This document shows positions 18,559 to 27,367 of a stretch of 64,000 nucleotides of DNA, in pieces. The notes under the pieces are model-generated. The model searched no databases and had not been told where the DNA came from. It saw nothing but the letters and a program-made list of their open reading frames with translations. Source of the DNA: Blautia sp. An81. Its GTDB lineage: Bacteria; Bacillota; Clostridia; Lachnospirales; Lachnospiraceae. Position 1 is the first letter of the stretch; every line of letters begins with the position of its first letter. The position numbers were made by a program, and so were the translations under genes. The stretch spans positions 1 through 64,000 of the forward strand of contig NZ_NFHH01000010.1 of assembly GCF_002161285.1 (NCBI RefSeq), written 5' to 3'.

Positions 18559-19251
18559 TCATTCTTCGGGATTTTTCTGGTCGCCTGCCGGACGATGCAG
18601 CAGGATTTTCTCCAGTTCCCAGGCACTGTCCGCTGTCTGTATAGCTCCTGCCTCTAAAAGCTCTTCCCGGGTCCCGTACCCATAAGTCACTCCAATGCAG
18701 GAAAGTCCAGTCTCTTTTGCGCCAAGAACATCGTAATGCCGGTCACCTACCATAATGACCTGATCTCTTTTATCCCCATATCCCATTTCCCCCAATACCT
18801 GAAGGATTACCTCTGCCTTTGTCATTTTGGGCCGGCTGATATCGCTGCCTCTGATAACGTCAAAATATGTATCCAGATGAAAATTCTCTAAAACGATCTT
18901 TACCATTGGATCCGGCTTAGAAGAGGCCACCGCCAGAATAAGTCCCTGCTTTTTCAGAGCTCCCAGCAATTCCTCTATTCCGGGATATGGCTTATTTTCA
19001 AAAATTCCTGTGACATTATACCGTTCCCGGTAATACCGAACGGCTTCTTTTGCCTCCTCCTCACAAAACCCGGCATACACCATAAACTGTTCCAGAAGAG
19101 GCGGGCCAACAAAAACTTCCAGTTTCTTCAGATCTTCTCCAAGCTCCGGCTTTCCCATTTTCTCCAGGGCATATTGTACAGATTTCGTAATCCCCTCTCC
19201 TGAGGCTGTCAGGGTTCCATCCAGGTCAAATAATATTCCTTGATAATTCAT
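18559..19251 (-). CDS. HAD-family phosphatase (phosphoglycolate phosphatase-like)
   Basis: A haloacid dehalogenase hydrolase. Motif I FDLDGTLTAS has the nucleophile and acid/base aspartates near residues 9 and 11. Motif II is in AVASSKPDP and motif IV in VIMVGDRHYDVLGAKETG. The cap domain is helical. At 230 residues it resembles phosphoglycolate phosphatase or 5'-nucleotidase-like enzymes; the substrate is not determined. It is the last of three tightly packed minus-strand genes, four bases after the NuoE-like gene. Confidence 0.88.
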   Translation of the reverse strand: MNYQGILFDLDGTLTASGEGITKSVQYALEKMGKPELGEDLKKLEVFVGPPLLEQFMVYAGFCEEEAKEAVRYYRERYNVTGIFENKPYPGIEELLGALKKQGLILAVASSKPDPMVKIVLENFHLDTYFDVIRGSDISRPKMTKAEVILQVLGEMGYGDKRDQVIMVGDRHYDVLGAKETGLSCIGVTYGYGTREELLEAGAIQTADSAWELEKILLHRPAGDQKNPEE

Positions 19252-19255
19252 CTTC

Positions 19256-19729
19256 CTACTCCTGTCTCAATTTATCGATCAGTTTCAATAGTTTGTCTTT
19301 TGTCATATTGGGATAATGGACTTTATCCACGTAAATATTAGGAGAAGTGCTGCACTTTTTCAGACAATTCCGAGTGGTCAGAAGAATCCTTTTATCTTTA
19401 GACAATCCCTCTTTATCTGTCTGCAGCTTTTCTTTTACAGCTGCCAGAAGCTCCAGACTGTCTTTTCTTTGGCATCGTTCCCCTGTGCACAAAAGAATCT
19501 CATGGACATAGGGTGCAGATTTTAAACTGGGGTACAGTTTTATGATACAGGCCAGCATACTTTCTTTGATTCCTATCTTTTCTGCTGCTATGCTGCAAGC
19601 CTCTGCAGGGATCCATCCTTCTTTCTCCTGGATTTCCCGAAGCATAGCTGTAAGGTTTTCCTGGGATTTTGCCTCTTTCTGACCGGCATAGTATTCTATG
19701 ATTTCTCTTACTTCTGTTTCCTTTTTCAT
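19256..19729 (-). CDS. stand-alone NuoE-like 2Fe-2S thioredoxin-fold protein
   Basis: Similar to the 24-kDa subunit (NuoE/HydC) of NADH dehydrogenases and electron-bifurcating hydrogenases. The four expected cluster-binding cysteines are visible as CTGERC near residue 81 and CLKKCSTSPNIYVD near residue 121. The helical N-terminal half precedes the ferredoxin-like domain. No NuoF-like or hydrogenase gene is adjacent, so its partner must be elsewhere or it acts alone. Its start overlaps the yaaA stop (ATGA). Confidence 0.82.
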   Translation of the reverse strand: MKKETEVREIIEYYAGQKEAKSQENLTAMLREIQEKEGWIPAEACSIAAEKIGIKESMLACIIKLYPSLKSAPYVHEILLCTGERCQRKDSLELLAAVKEKLQTDKEGLSKDKRILLTTRNCLKKCSTSPNIYVDKVHYPNMTKDKLLKLIDKLRQE

Positions 19730-20481
19730 TGAACTTCCTCCTTTTCCAGGAAGACAAACTCTCTCTCAGAGGAATATTCTTCCCGAAATGCATAGTTTAA
19801 GCTATGGAAATTTTTAATTTCTTCCGGCTCTTCAATCTGATTTTCTGAAAGCCAGCGGACCATTTCTCCTCTGGCCATTTTTGCTTTCGTGGCTTTTACT
19901 TTGATCTTTCCCTGAATATATTCCCCGAAAATGCAGGTGATATACCGAACATCTTTCTCCAGATATTTTTCTATGGCTTTGCTGTACTCCTTAGATGCCA
20001 GATTCAGGATTGTCCGGTCCTCTCTTGTCAGCTCCCGATACAATCTGTCTCCCCAAAAGCTATACAGGTCTTTGTGTTCTCCTATCTGCAGCTTTGCCTG
20101 CATTTCCAGCCGATAGGGGATTACCCCGTCCTGGGGTCCCAGAAGTCCATAGAGTCCGGACAGAATCCGCAGATGTCCTTTTATATACTCCCATTGACGC
20201 TCTGTAAACACCTGAGGCGCCATATACTGATACTGGATTCCTTCATAGGCGATCACTGCCCCTGTCAGATTCTTATCCATCTCATAAAGCCTCAGACGTT
20301 CCAGGTTCTCCTCTGTGATTTTATCATTACAGTTCCAGAGAGTCTTCAGAGAGCCAAAATCCATAGCCTTCATCTTTTCTCTTAAACAGCAGGCCTCTTC
20401 GTAAAATACAGGTCTGGTAAGCCTGTCAATCTCCTCTTCTTTCCTATTCATCTTCTTTGCCGGTGATATAATGATTTTCAT
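19726..20481 (-). CDS. yaaA: peroxide stress protein YaaA (DUF328)
   Basis: The opening MKIIISPAKKMN is the family signature, and GLYGLLGPQDGVIPYRLEM and a conserved NLASKEYSKA region follow. E. coli YaaA lowers intracellular free iron during peroxide stress (established for that protein). Length 251 is typical. It is the first gene of a minus-strand trio with the NuoE-like and HAD genes, which may reflect a redox or iron-related grouping (inference). Confidence 0.92.
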   Translation of the reverse strand: MKIIISPAKKMNRKEEEIDRLTRPVFYEEACCLREKMKAMDFGSLKTLWNCNDKITEENLERLRLYEMDKNLTGAVIAYEGIQYQYMAPQVFTERQWEYIKGHLRILSGLYGLLGPQDGVIPYRLEMQAKLQIGEHKDLYSFWGDRLYRELTREDRTILNLASKEYSKAIEKYLEKDVRYITCIFGEYIQGKIKVKATKAKMARGEMVRWLSENQIEEPEEIKNFHSLNYAFREEYSSEREFVFLEKEEVQ

Positions 20482-20656
20482 TTCATTAACTCCAAATCTG
20501 CATATTTCTTCCTGTTAGATTCCTATTTCGGTATTTTACCATGTTCTTCTGCTCCCGTCACTTCCTTTTTCGCCAATAGACTTTCCTTTTTTTCCATGGT
20601 AAAATGAATTTTGAAACAAACTGGAAAATATATATGACGAAAGGAAAGAAATTTCA

Positions 20657-21316
20657 ATGATAAAGGCTGTTATTTTTGATATGGATGGTGTTCTTTTTGA
20701 CACAGAACGACTGATGAAAGAGGGATGGATGAAAGCTGGCAGAGAAATGGGGTTTACTATCACAGAAGAACATCTGCGCCAGATGAGAGGAAGTTCCCGG
20801 GACAGAAGTGCTGCCCTATTCGAAAAATGGTACCATGGCACAGTAGACTATAACAGGGGACGTCAGATCCGCAGCCAGTATACCAAAGAATATATTGATA
20901 AGTATTCTATTCCGGAAAAGAAGGGCCTGAAAGAACTTTTGGCTTTCTTAAAAGAAGAAGGACTTCCTGCTGCTGTGGCTACCTCTACAGACCGCAATAC
21001 TGCTTCCCATTACTGGGAACTGGCCGGAATCACTTCTTTTATCACTGCCTCTGTATGTGGCAACGAGGTAGCTGCCTGCAAGCCGGAACCTGATATTTTC
21101 CTGAAAGCCGCCCGAGCCCTCCAGATACCGCCTGAAAATTGCCTGATCGTAGAAGACAGCATCAATGGTCTGAAAGCCGCAAGAGCTGCGGGAGGCATCT
21201 CCTGTATGGTACCGGATCTGACACCTTATACCGAAGAACTCCTGCCATTTTGCGACTATGTATGTGAGGATCTATCTCAGATAATCCCTCTTATCAAAGA
21301 TATAAATCATAGGTAA
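20657..21316 (+). CDS. HAD-family hydrolase, beta-phosphoglucomutase-like
   Basis: Motif I is FDMDGVLFDTE with D9 and D11, motif II is in VATSTDRNT, and the C-terminal metal motif is IVEDSINGLKAARAAG with KPEPDIF before it. This arrangement with a helical cap is that of the beta-phosphoglucomutase/phosphatase subgroup. At 219 residues it is full length. Whether it is a mutase or a phosphatase cannot be told. It is convergent with the next gene, with only seven bases between stops. Confidence 0.87.
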   Translation: MIKAVIFDMDGVLFDTERLMKEGWMKAGREMGFTITEEHLRQMRGSSRDRSAALFEKWYHGTVDYNRGRQIRSQYTKEYIDKYSIPEKKGLKELLAFLKEEGLPAAVATSTDRNTASHYWELAGITSFITASVCGNEVAACKPEPDIFLKAARALQIPPENCLIVEDSINGLKAARAAGGISCMVPDLTPYTEELLPFCDYVCEDLSQIIPLIKDINHR

Positions 21317-21323
21317 GCTTAGA

Positions 21324-21617
21324 TTACTTTTCATGATTTGCCTTCGCCAGCTCCATAATCTCCTTATATTTACTCATGATATAACCGAAATTTTTTCTTT
21401 TGTGGGGCAGGAGGCAGTCTGTACAATCCTTTACGCCCTTTTCTGTATATTTAAAGTTTCCTCCGCACTTATCTCCCAGAGCATACAGAGGACAGTAGCA
21501 GAACAGACAGTTAAAGTTTTCCGGGTCATTCGTTTTATGACATGGAAAATATTCACATTCTTTATGACTGAAAAAAGAATACTTTTTCCCTTCCCAATAA
21601 GGTTTTTCTTCGCTCAT
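21324..21617 (-). CDS. small cysteine-rich protein (Cys_rich_small family)
   Basis: A 97-residue protein with about ten cysteines in a conserved spacing (KECEYFPCH, NCLFCYCPLYALGDKCGG, KDCTDCLLPH). It matches what I know as the cysteine-rich small domain, sometimes linked to cobalamin genes. The cysteines probably bind metal. No such genes are nearby except the cobalamin-dependent nrdJ 8 kb away. It lies 14 bases downstream of the FliB-like gene and is probably cotranscribed. Confidence 0.78.
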   Translation of the reverse strand: MSEEKPYWEGKKYSFFSHKECEYFPCHKTNDPENFNCLFCYCPLYALGDKCGGNFKYTEKGVKDCTDCLLPHKRKNFGYIMSKYKEIMELAKANHEK

Positions 21618-21631
21618 AGATTTTCTCCTTT

Positions 21632-22780
21632 TTATAAATGATAAACTATACCCGGTATGAGATTCTCCGGCATATAACGTTCAGAGCCGTCAAAAAACTC
21701 TTCCAGAAGATTCAGATTCTCATCTGAATGCTCAATTTCTCTGGCAAACTGCCAGGCAGCCTGGCAGACTAGTTCCAGTTCCGGAAGCCTTCCCTGTTCA
21801 TAACATCTCTCCATGATAATCTCCCTGATCCACAGTACAGAGAAAACTGCCAGAACAGCCTTCGTATAAATCATATCGTCATATACCCCTCCACAGAAAT
21901 AGGTATAGACAAAGAAGACCAGTATCTGTTCTCCCCATATATCCCAGACCTGTTCCTTCCCTGCATATTTCAAGTTTTCAAAGAATTCTTTCTGAATCTC
22001 CTTATAAGCCACTTCTCCTTTATCATAAAGCCGGTGCTGGAGATTTGCAAGCTCTTTCCCCCAGTCTTCCCGGAGCACTTCCAGTTTTTCCAAATCTTTA
22101 GCCATATCCTTCATATTATTAAATCTGGCCTCAAGACTCTCCCACTCTTCTTTCTCCAGAGCTCTGTTCATACAGTCTTCCAGATTCAGTTCAAAAAGTT
22201 CCCCCTTATCCAGGGCTTCCTGTATTTCATATGAAAATCTCAGAAGAACGGCCATCCTTTTAGAAAAATACAAAGTTCTGTTCTGGATCATGGAAAAAAT
22301 AAGGTCTCTGGCTTCTTCCAGCCTGTCAAACAGCAGCAGATCAAAATCCTCATAATCCTCTTCCTCTTCCAAAGTATCTTCTGTCTCTATAAATTTTGTT
22401 TTTTCTTCTGTAGACAACATGATCCTGGCCGCCTCCGGACAGGAAAGAGAAAGGGAATATTCTCTCAGGTCCTCAAATTCTTCCACATGTCTGGGATACA
22501 TCCGACAGGTCTGGCACAAAGCCTCTGGGCCCAGTTCCTGATAGAGCTCACACAGATTCTCATCATTTAAAAAACTGCATCTTTTATTATACTGTTCAAA
22601 AGCCCCCTGATACCAGTCAATTGAGTTTAAAAGCCGGGTGCCGAAGCGGCCTTCTACACTGCTATATTTTTCCAGAGATTCTTCATCTATCAAAATCTGC
22701 CATCCTGCACAGCAGGTATCCGGACATCTGCCAGCAATACAATGGAAGCTGTCATAAAACTGTGGTTTTTTGTAACGCAT
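21632..22780 (-). CDS. FliB-family protein (annotated flagellin lysine-N-methylase)
   Basis: The N-terminus HCIAGRCPDTCCAGW has the CxxxxCxxxCC pattern of the FliB/YkgJ iron-sulfur or zinc-binding family, with further cysteines in KRCSFLNDENLCELY and LCQTCRMYP. The remainder is helical and poorly conserved. Length 382 matches FliB. Salmonella FliB methylates flagellin, but no flagellar gene is present here, and many Clostridia encode several such proteins, so the substrate is uncertain. Confidence 0.8.
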   Translation of the reverse strand: MRYKKPQFYDSFHCIAGRCPDTCCAGWQILIDEESLEKYSSVEGRFGTRLLNSIDWYQGAFEQYNKRCSFLNDENLCELYQELGPEALCQTCRMYPRHVEEFEDLREYSLSLSCPEAARIMLSTEEKTKFIETEDTLEEEEDYEDFDLLLFDRLEEARDLIFSMIQNRTLYFSKRMAVLLRFSYEIQEALDKGELFELNLEDCMNRALEKEEWESLEARFNNMKDMAKDLEKLEVLREDWGKELANLQHRLYDKGEVAYKEIQKEFFENLKYAGKEQVWDIWGEQILVFFVYTYFCGGVYDDMIYTKAVLAVFSVLWIREIIMERCYEQGRLPELELVCQAAWQFAREIEHSDENLNLLEEFFDGSERYMPENLIPGIVYHL

Positions 22781-22843
22781 CGATTTTTCCTGCTTTCTTT
22801 AATTATCAACATCAGGGTATCACGTTTTCTTTAAAATTACAAT

Positions 22844-23395
22844 CCTCCCCGGGACAATCTTAGTCTGATCCATTGTTCCCCAACAATAGAAGTGTCCTGG
22901 GGAGTCGCCTTTTCTATGTACTCGGTGATCATGGGACACCTGGGAAGCGACATGGTAGCGGCAAACGCCGTAGTAGTGGTAGCTAGAAATCTGGGAACCG
23001 TGCTCTGCTTTGGTATTGCCAATGCCGGAGGTATCCTGATCTTTCTTCTCCGTCCTGTGTTTATGAATATGTCTGATCTGAGTGCTGTATCCCAGGGATA
23101 TTTGAATATCATGCTTTTTATAAACATGTATTATGTTATAGGACAGGCTATGAATTCTGCTGTCATCAGCGGTATTTTCCGGGCTGGAGGAGATTCTCGA
23201 TGGGGATTTATCTGTGACTTTATTGACATGTGGGTATATGCAGTTCCCCTGGGCTTTCTTTCCGCTTTTATTCTTAAGCTGCCGCCTATGTGGGTATATT
23301 TCCTCATCTGCACAGATGAATTTGTAAAGCTACCCTTTGTATACCGGCATTATAAAAGCTATAAGTGGCTGAAAAATATTACCCGTGAATTCTAA
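22844..23395 (+). pseudogene. MATE-family efflux transporter remnant
   Basis: An open frame encoding only the C-terminal part of a MATE transporter. The readable piece begins in the middle of the protein (SWGVAFSMYSVIMGHLGSDMVAANAV) with no start codon or ribosome-binding site. It then jumps in frame from GIANAGG straight to ILIFLLRPVF, skipping about 40 residues that normally lie between. The end (VYAVPLGFLSAFILKLPPMWVYFLICTDEFVK) is the usual MATE C-terminal region. Normal MATE proteins have about 450 residues; this one is about 180. The 5' half is gone, replaced by the divergent FliB gene. Confidence 0.85.
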
Positions 23396-23406
23396 ATTTT
23401 TATAAG

Positions 23407-23466
23407 CAAAAGCCGGACAGGTCTGTGGGAAAATTTATCGTTTTCCCCAAGCCTGTCCGGCTTTTG
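23407..23466. terminator. bidirectional terminator
   Basis: A very strong stem (CAAAAGCCGGACAGG..GGGAAAA with TTTTCCC..CCTGTCCGGCTTTTG) with T-runs on both sides. It ends both the MATE remnant and the convergent GNAT gene, and presumably dates from when the MATE gene was intact. Confidence 0.9.
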
Positions 23467-23471
23467 TTTCT

Positions 23472-23963
23472 TTAGAATATCCTTCTCATTTCATACCATC
23501 TGGCTCCTCCGTGGGAAGAATCCGCCACACCGAAGCACTGAAATCCATGGCTTTCATAAAAACCGATCAGCCTTTCCTTACAGGTAAGGATCACACCTTT
23601 CTTTCCCCTTTTCCGGGCCAGCTCTGCAAAATACTCCACCAGTTTTCCTGCGATTCCCTGATGTCTGTATGCAGGGAGTACATTCAGGCCAAACACTGTC
23701 TGATAGGCCCCCTGGGAATTGTGAAGACTTACATCATGATACATCTTATCAGGAAGACATGGTTTATCTGTCGTGCCTCCATTAATGAATCCTATAGGTT
23801 GCCCTTCTGCCTCTGCCACCACAAAATTTTCCGGAAAAGCCTTCATTCTCTCTTCAATCTGGGCGGGGGAAGCCGCCTCCAGAGGAGGAAAGCAGATTCC
23901 TTCTATTTCTGCCAGAAGCTGGGCCTCCTGGGGCTTTGCCATTCTGATCACTACATCTGTCAT
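23472..23963 (-). CDS. GNAT-family N-acetyltransferase
   Basis: An acetyl-CoA-dependent acyltransferase of unknown substrate. The core acetyl-CoA site is visible as LNVLPAYRHQGIAGKLVEYF, with RHQGIAG being the Q/RxxGxG/A loop. The C-terminus GFYESHGFQCFGVADSSHGG is also typical. I chose ATG at 23963 (163 residues), which follows the stop of the upstream kinase-like gene; longer in-frame starts lie inside that gene. Confidence 0.82.
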   Translation of the reverse strand: MTDVVIRMAKPQEAQLLAEIEGICFPPLEAASPAQIEERMKAFPENFVVAEAEGQPIGFINGGTTDKPCLPDKMYHDVSLHNSQGAYQTVFGLNVLPAYRHQGIAGKLVEYFAELARKRGKKGVILTCKERLIGFYESHGFQCFGVADSSHGGARWYEMRRIF

Positions 23964-23971
23964 GTTTTTGT

Positions 23972-24574
23972 CTAAATTCCTTTCGCCAGTTTTTCTATAA
24001 TGTCCACGCAATTGTCAATCCCGATCAGGCTGCTGTCCAGACACAGGTGATAGTTCTGAGCCATCCCCCAGGTTCTCCCTGTATAATGCTGGTAGTAAAG
24101 CTTTCGCTTTTTATCTTTTTCCTCCAGCCTTTTCTCTGGTTTCTCTTCTCTTTCCCCATAGAGGCGGATGATCCTTTCCTTCTTAAATTCCAAAGGCGCA
24201 TGGACAAATACATGGAGGCAGTCCTCTCTGTCCTCCAATACATAGTCTCCACATCTGCCTACGATCACACATGGTTCCTTCTCCGCCAGCTTCCGGATGA
24301 TATCATACTGGACAGACCAGAGATAGTCTGCCATGGACATTCCGTTTGGTCCTATGGCCTGACCCTGAGTAAGACTGTAGAAAAACCAGTTAGAGCTTGA
24401 CGCCTCCTCTCCCTGTTTTTCCACGAACTCCTGGCAGAATCCTGTTTCCTCTGCAATCTTCCTGATCAATTCCTTGTCATAATAGGGAATTCCAAGACGA
24501 TCTGCAGTTTTCTTTCCGATAGTTCTTCCTCCACTGCCGAATTCACGGCTGATAGTGATCACCCTTTTTCCCAT
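23972..24574 (-). CDS. cytidylate kinase-like family protein
   Basis: A P-loop protein of the cytidylate kinase-like family seen widely in Clostridia. The opening RVITISREFGSGGRTIGKKTADRLG contains a modified nucleotide-binding loop (SREFGSGGRTIGK, about residues 9-21). CVIVGRCGDYVLED and RIIRLYGERE stretches follow. True Cmk sequences differ, so this is not the housekeeping enzyme and its substrate is unknown. Length 200. It lies between niaR and the GNAT gene on the same strand. Confidence 0.83.
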   Translation of the reverse strand: MGKRVITISREFGSGGRTIGKKTADRLGIPYYDKELIRKIAEETGFCQEFVEKQGEEASSSNWFFYSLTQGQAIGPNGMSMADYLWSVQYDIIRKLAEKEPCVIVGRCGDYVLEDREDCLHVFVHAPLEFKKERIIRLYGEREEKPEKRLEEKDKKRKLYYQHYTGRTWGMAQNYHLCLDSSLIGIDNCVDIIEKLAKGI

Positions 24575-24621
24575 AATCCTTCTCCTTTCTCAGTAAAGCA
24601 AGAAATGCAAAACTGTCAGGC

Positions 24622-25140
24622 TTACCTGCTTAAGATTCCTGCCTCTTTCAGGCTTTCCTGAATTCTATCCAGTACTTCCTCGCTGTCTGCCCAGACAGTA
24701 TGACAGTGATATCCAGAGGTAATATTCTTCAGGGGACGGGATTTCCCGCTTCGGATCTCTTCCAGAAATTTCCGGACCTGCATTCTGGAACTGATATTGA
24801 GAGGCGCCCGAAGCTCTCCATAGACTTCGTGGTCTACAAATACATCTTCTACCTTTCCGCCCCAGTCCACAATCAGGTTCAATTCTTCTTCTATCCGTTC
24901 ATCTGAATGGAAAACCCGGAAAATCCTCACTGCTCTTTTCTTTTCCCTGCAGATATATCCTCTGTTGGTGGAGAAAATTTCTTTATCACCGGCTCTCAGC
25001 AGGGCGATATCCTGGACGATCACCTGTCTGCTCACATGAAAGATTTCTGCCAGTTTCTGCCCGGATACCGGCTTTTCGCTTTCTTCTATGTATCTTAAAA
25101 TTTCCTGTCTCCGTTTTTCTCCTGCCATCTGACCTGTCAT
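24622..25140 (-). CDS. niaR: NAD biosynthesis transcriptional repressor NiaR
   Basis: A niacin-responsive repressor (family also called NadR/YrxA). An N-terminal winged helix-turn-helix (EILRYIEESEKPVSGQKLAEIFHVSRQVIVQDI, about residues 13-45) is followed by the 3H domain. The metal-binding histidines are in FVDHEVYGE and TSGYHCHTVW. Length 172 is typical. It follows nadC by 61 bases, so the repressor is encoded at the end of the operon it probably controls. The start may be ATG 25140 or 25128. Confidence 0.92.
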   Translation of the reverse strand: MTGQMAGEKRRQEILRYIEESEKPVSGQKLAEIFHVSRQVIVQDIALLRAGDKEIFSTNRGYICREKKRAVRIFRVFHSDERIEEELNLIVDWGGKVEDVFVDHEVYGELRAPLNISSRMQVRKFLEEIRSGKSRPLKNITSGYHCHTVWADSEEVLDRIQESLKEAGILSR

Positions 25141-25201
25141 CTCCTCCTATATCCAGGAATACTTTTTATGAAATCTATGTACGCCTGATTTTCTGTCTCT
25201 A

Positions 25202-26053
25202 TTATACTACATGAAGGTTCTTTAAGGAAAGGTCTAAAATCGGCGCAGAATGGGTCAGAGCCCCGCTGGAAATATAATCTACTCCTATGGAAACCAGTTT
25301 TTCAATGTTTTCTCTTGTTACATTGCCTGAACACTCGGTCTGGGCCCTGCCGTCTATAAGTTCTACCGCTTCTCTCATCATTTCCGGAGACATATTGTCC
25401 AGCATAATAATATCTGCCCCTGCCTCCAGAGCCTCCTTTACCATATCCAGATTTTCGGTCTCTACCTCAATCTTCCTTACAAAAGGAGCGTACTCTTTTG
25501 CCATCTCCACAGCCTTTTTCACGCTTCCTGCTGCTCCGATATGATTATCTTTCAGTAAAATACCGTCAGACAGATTATATCTGTGGTTGTAGCCTCCTCC
25601 TGTTTTTACCGCATATTTCTCGAAAATACGCATATTGGGAGTAGTTTTCCTGGTATCCAATAGTTTTGTTTTGCTTCCTTCCAGCATATCGGCAATCTGT
25701 CTGGTGTAGGTAGCAATGCCGCTCATTCTTTGGAGATAATTCAGTGCAGTCCGTTCTCCGGAAAGAAGAACCCGGATATCTCCTCTCACCATTCCCAGCA
25801 GCTGTCCTTTTTTCACTTTATCGCCGTCTTTTACATAAAATTCTGTCTCTGTGTTCTCATCCAGAAGGGTGAATACCCGCTCAAAAACCCAGAGTCCGGC
25901 AATGACTCCATCTTCTTTGCACAGAAGCTGGACCTCTCCAATCTCTTTCTTTCTCATAACCGAATTAGTGGTAATGTCCTCACTGGTAATGTCCTCCTCA
26001 AGGGCCATCCGGATCAGACGGTCTGCATTTAATTTCATAGTTATCTCATTCAT
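25202..26053 (-). CDS. nadC: nicotinate-nucleotide pyrophosphorylase (carboxylating)
   Basis: Quinolinate phosphoribosyltransferase, converting quinolinate and PRPP to nicotinate mononucleotide. Recognisable stretches are EDITSEDITT, SGERTALNYLQRMSGIAT, LLDTRKTTP, HRYNLSDGILLKDNHI and GADIIMLDNMSP, all family hallmarks. The 283-residue length is normal. Its start overlaps the nadB stop (ATGA), so translation is coupled. Confidence 0.96.
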   Translation of the reverse strand: MNEITMKLNADRLIRMALEEDITSEDITTNSVMRKKEIGEVQLLCKEDGVIAGLWVFERVFTLLDENTETEFYVKDGDKVKKGQLLGMVRGDIRVLLSGERTALNYLQRMSGIATYTRQIADMLEGSKTKLLDTRKTTPNMRIFEKYAVKTGGGYNHRYNLSDGILLKDNHIGAAGSVKKAVEMAKEYAPFVRKIEVETENLDMVKEALEAGADIIMLDNMSPEMMREAVELIDGRAQTECSGNVTRENIEKLVSIGVDYISSGALTHSAPILDLSLKNLHVV

Positions 26054-27357
26054 TTTGCCTGTCTCTCCCTTTCAATTTCTCCTAATACTTCCTGTTTATA
26101 GGTATCTGCCAGGTTTTTCTCCTGTTTGCAGATACATTTTTCTGTTTTCTGAAGAAGTTCAGCAAAGTCCTTTTCCTGTTCCCCTTCAGACTGCCATTTT
26201 TCTCCAATATCCTGGGCCGCCCGTTGGGCAAATACCAGACTCTCTAAAAGAGAGTTGCTCGCCAGGCGATTAGCTCCGTGGACACCATTGCAGCTGGTCT
26301 CTCCCACAGCATAAAGATGTTCCATGGTAGTTTTGCTGCTGCTGTCCACATGGATGCCTCCCATAAAGTAATGCTGGGCTGGAACTACCGGTATCCAGTC
26401 TTTTGTCACATCATAGCCTTCTTCCAGACATCTTTCATAGATGTGAGGGAAATGGTTCAGGATCACCTTTTCTCCCAGAACGGTCATATCCAGCCATACA
26501 TAGGGCTTCCCGTCCTTTTTCATCTGTTCCTGTATCTTGGCGGTAAGCAGATCTCTGGGCAGCACCTCATTGGCAAAACGTTCTCCCTTGGCATTATAAA
26601 GCTTAGCCCCTTCTCCCCGCACAGATTCAGAAATCAGGAATCTCCGTCCAGGCTTCTGAGAATACAGCGTGGTAGGATGAATCTGGATATAATCAATATG
26701 TTCTAATTCTACCCCATGGCGCATGGCAACGGCAAGTGCATCTCCTGTCAGATGTGGATAATTTGTAGAATGACGGTAGAGCCCGCCGATTCCTCCCGTT
26801 GCAAAAATGGTATATCGGGCCTGAATTCCCAGATGTTCTCCTTCTTCCGTTTTCGCTATGATCCCCAGGCAGGTATTCTCTTTTTCGATCATATCCAGCA
26901 TAGTAACCTGCTCCAGTATTTCCACATTAGGCAGGGCCTGCACTGCTTTTAACAGCTTGCTGGTGATTTCTTCTCCTGTAATATCCTCGTGGAAGAGAAT
27001 TCTGGGTTTAGAGTGGCAGCCCTCTCTGGTATAATCCAGCTCCCCGTCTTTTCTGGCAAAGTCCACTCCGTATTCAATCAGCTCTCGGATCACATTCCTG
27101 GAAGAGCGGATCATAATGTCAACAGATTCACGGCGGTTTTCATAATGGCCTGCCTTTAAAGTATCTTCCATAAAGCTGTCATAATCCTCTTCGTCTCTCA
27201 GCACACAGATTCCCCCCTGGGCCAGAAAAGAATCGCTTTCTTTCACCTGACCTTTGGTGATCATCAGCACCTGAAGATTCTCTGGAATATGGAGAGCGGC
27301 AAAAAGTCCGCTGGCTCCTGTTCCAACAATCAGTATATCTGTATTTTTCATCTCCAT
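26050..27357 (-). CDS. nadB: L-aspartate oxidase
   Basis: FAD enzyme that oxidises L-aspartate to iminoaspartate for quinolinate synthesis. The dinucleotide-binding motif is GTGASGLFAA (residues about 12-21). The active-site region includes EHIDYIQIHPTTLY, and HYFMGGIHVDSSSKTTMEHLYAVGE is the fumarate reductase-like C-terminal FAD segment. Length 435 is slightly short but complete. ATG at 27357 has AGGAGG six bases upstream, and it lies 10 bases after nadA. Confidence 0.95.
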   Translation of the reverse strand: MEMKNTDILIVGTGASGLFAALHIPENLQVLMITKGQVKESDSFLAQGGICVLRDEEDYDSFMEDTLKAGHYENRRESVDIMIRSSRNVIRELIEYGVDFARKDGELDYTREGCHSKPRILFHEDITGEEITSKLLKAVQALPNVEILEQVTMLDMIEKENTCLGIIAKTEEGEHLGIQARYTIFATGGIGGLYRHSTNYPHLTGDALAVAMRHGVELEHIDYIQIHPTTLYSQKPGRRFLISESVRGEGAKLYNAKGERFANEVLPRDLLTAKIQEQMKKDGKPYVWLDMTVLGEKVILNHFPHIYERCLEEGYDVTKDWIPVVPAQHYFMGGIHVDSSSKTTMEHLYAVGETSCNGVHGANRLASNSLLESLVFAQRAAQDIGEKWQSEGEQEKDFAELLQKTEKCICKQEKNLADTYKQEVLGEIERERQAK

Positions 27358-27367
27358 GTTTTTCCTC

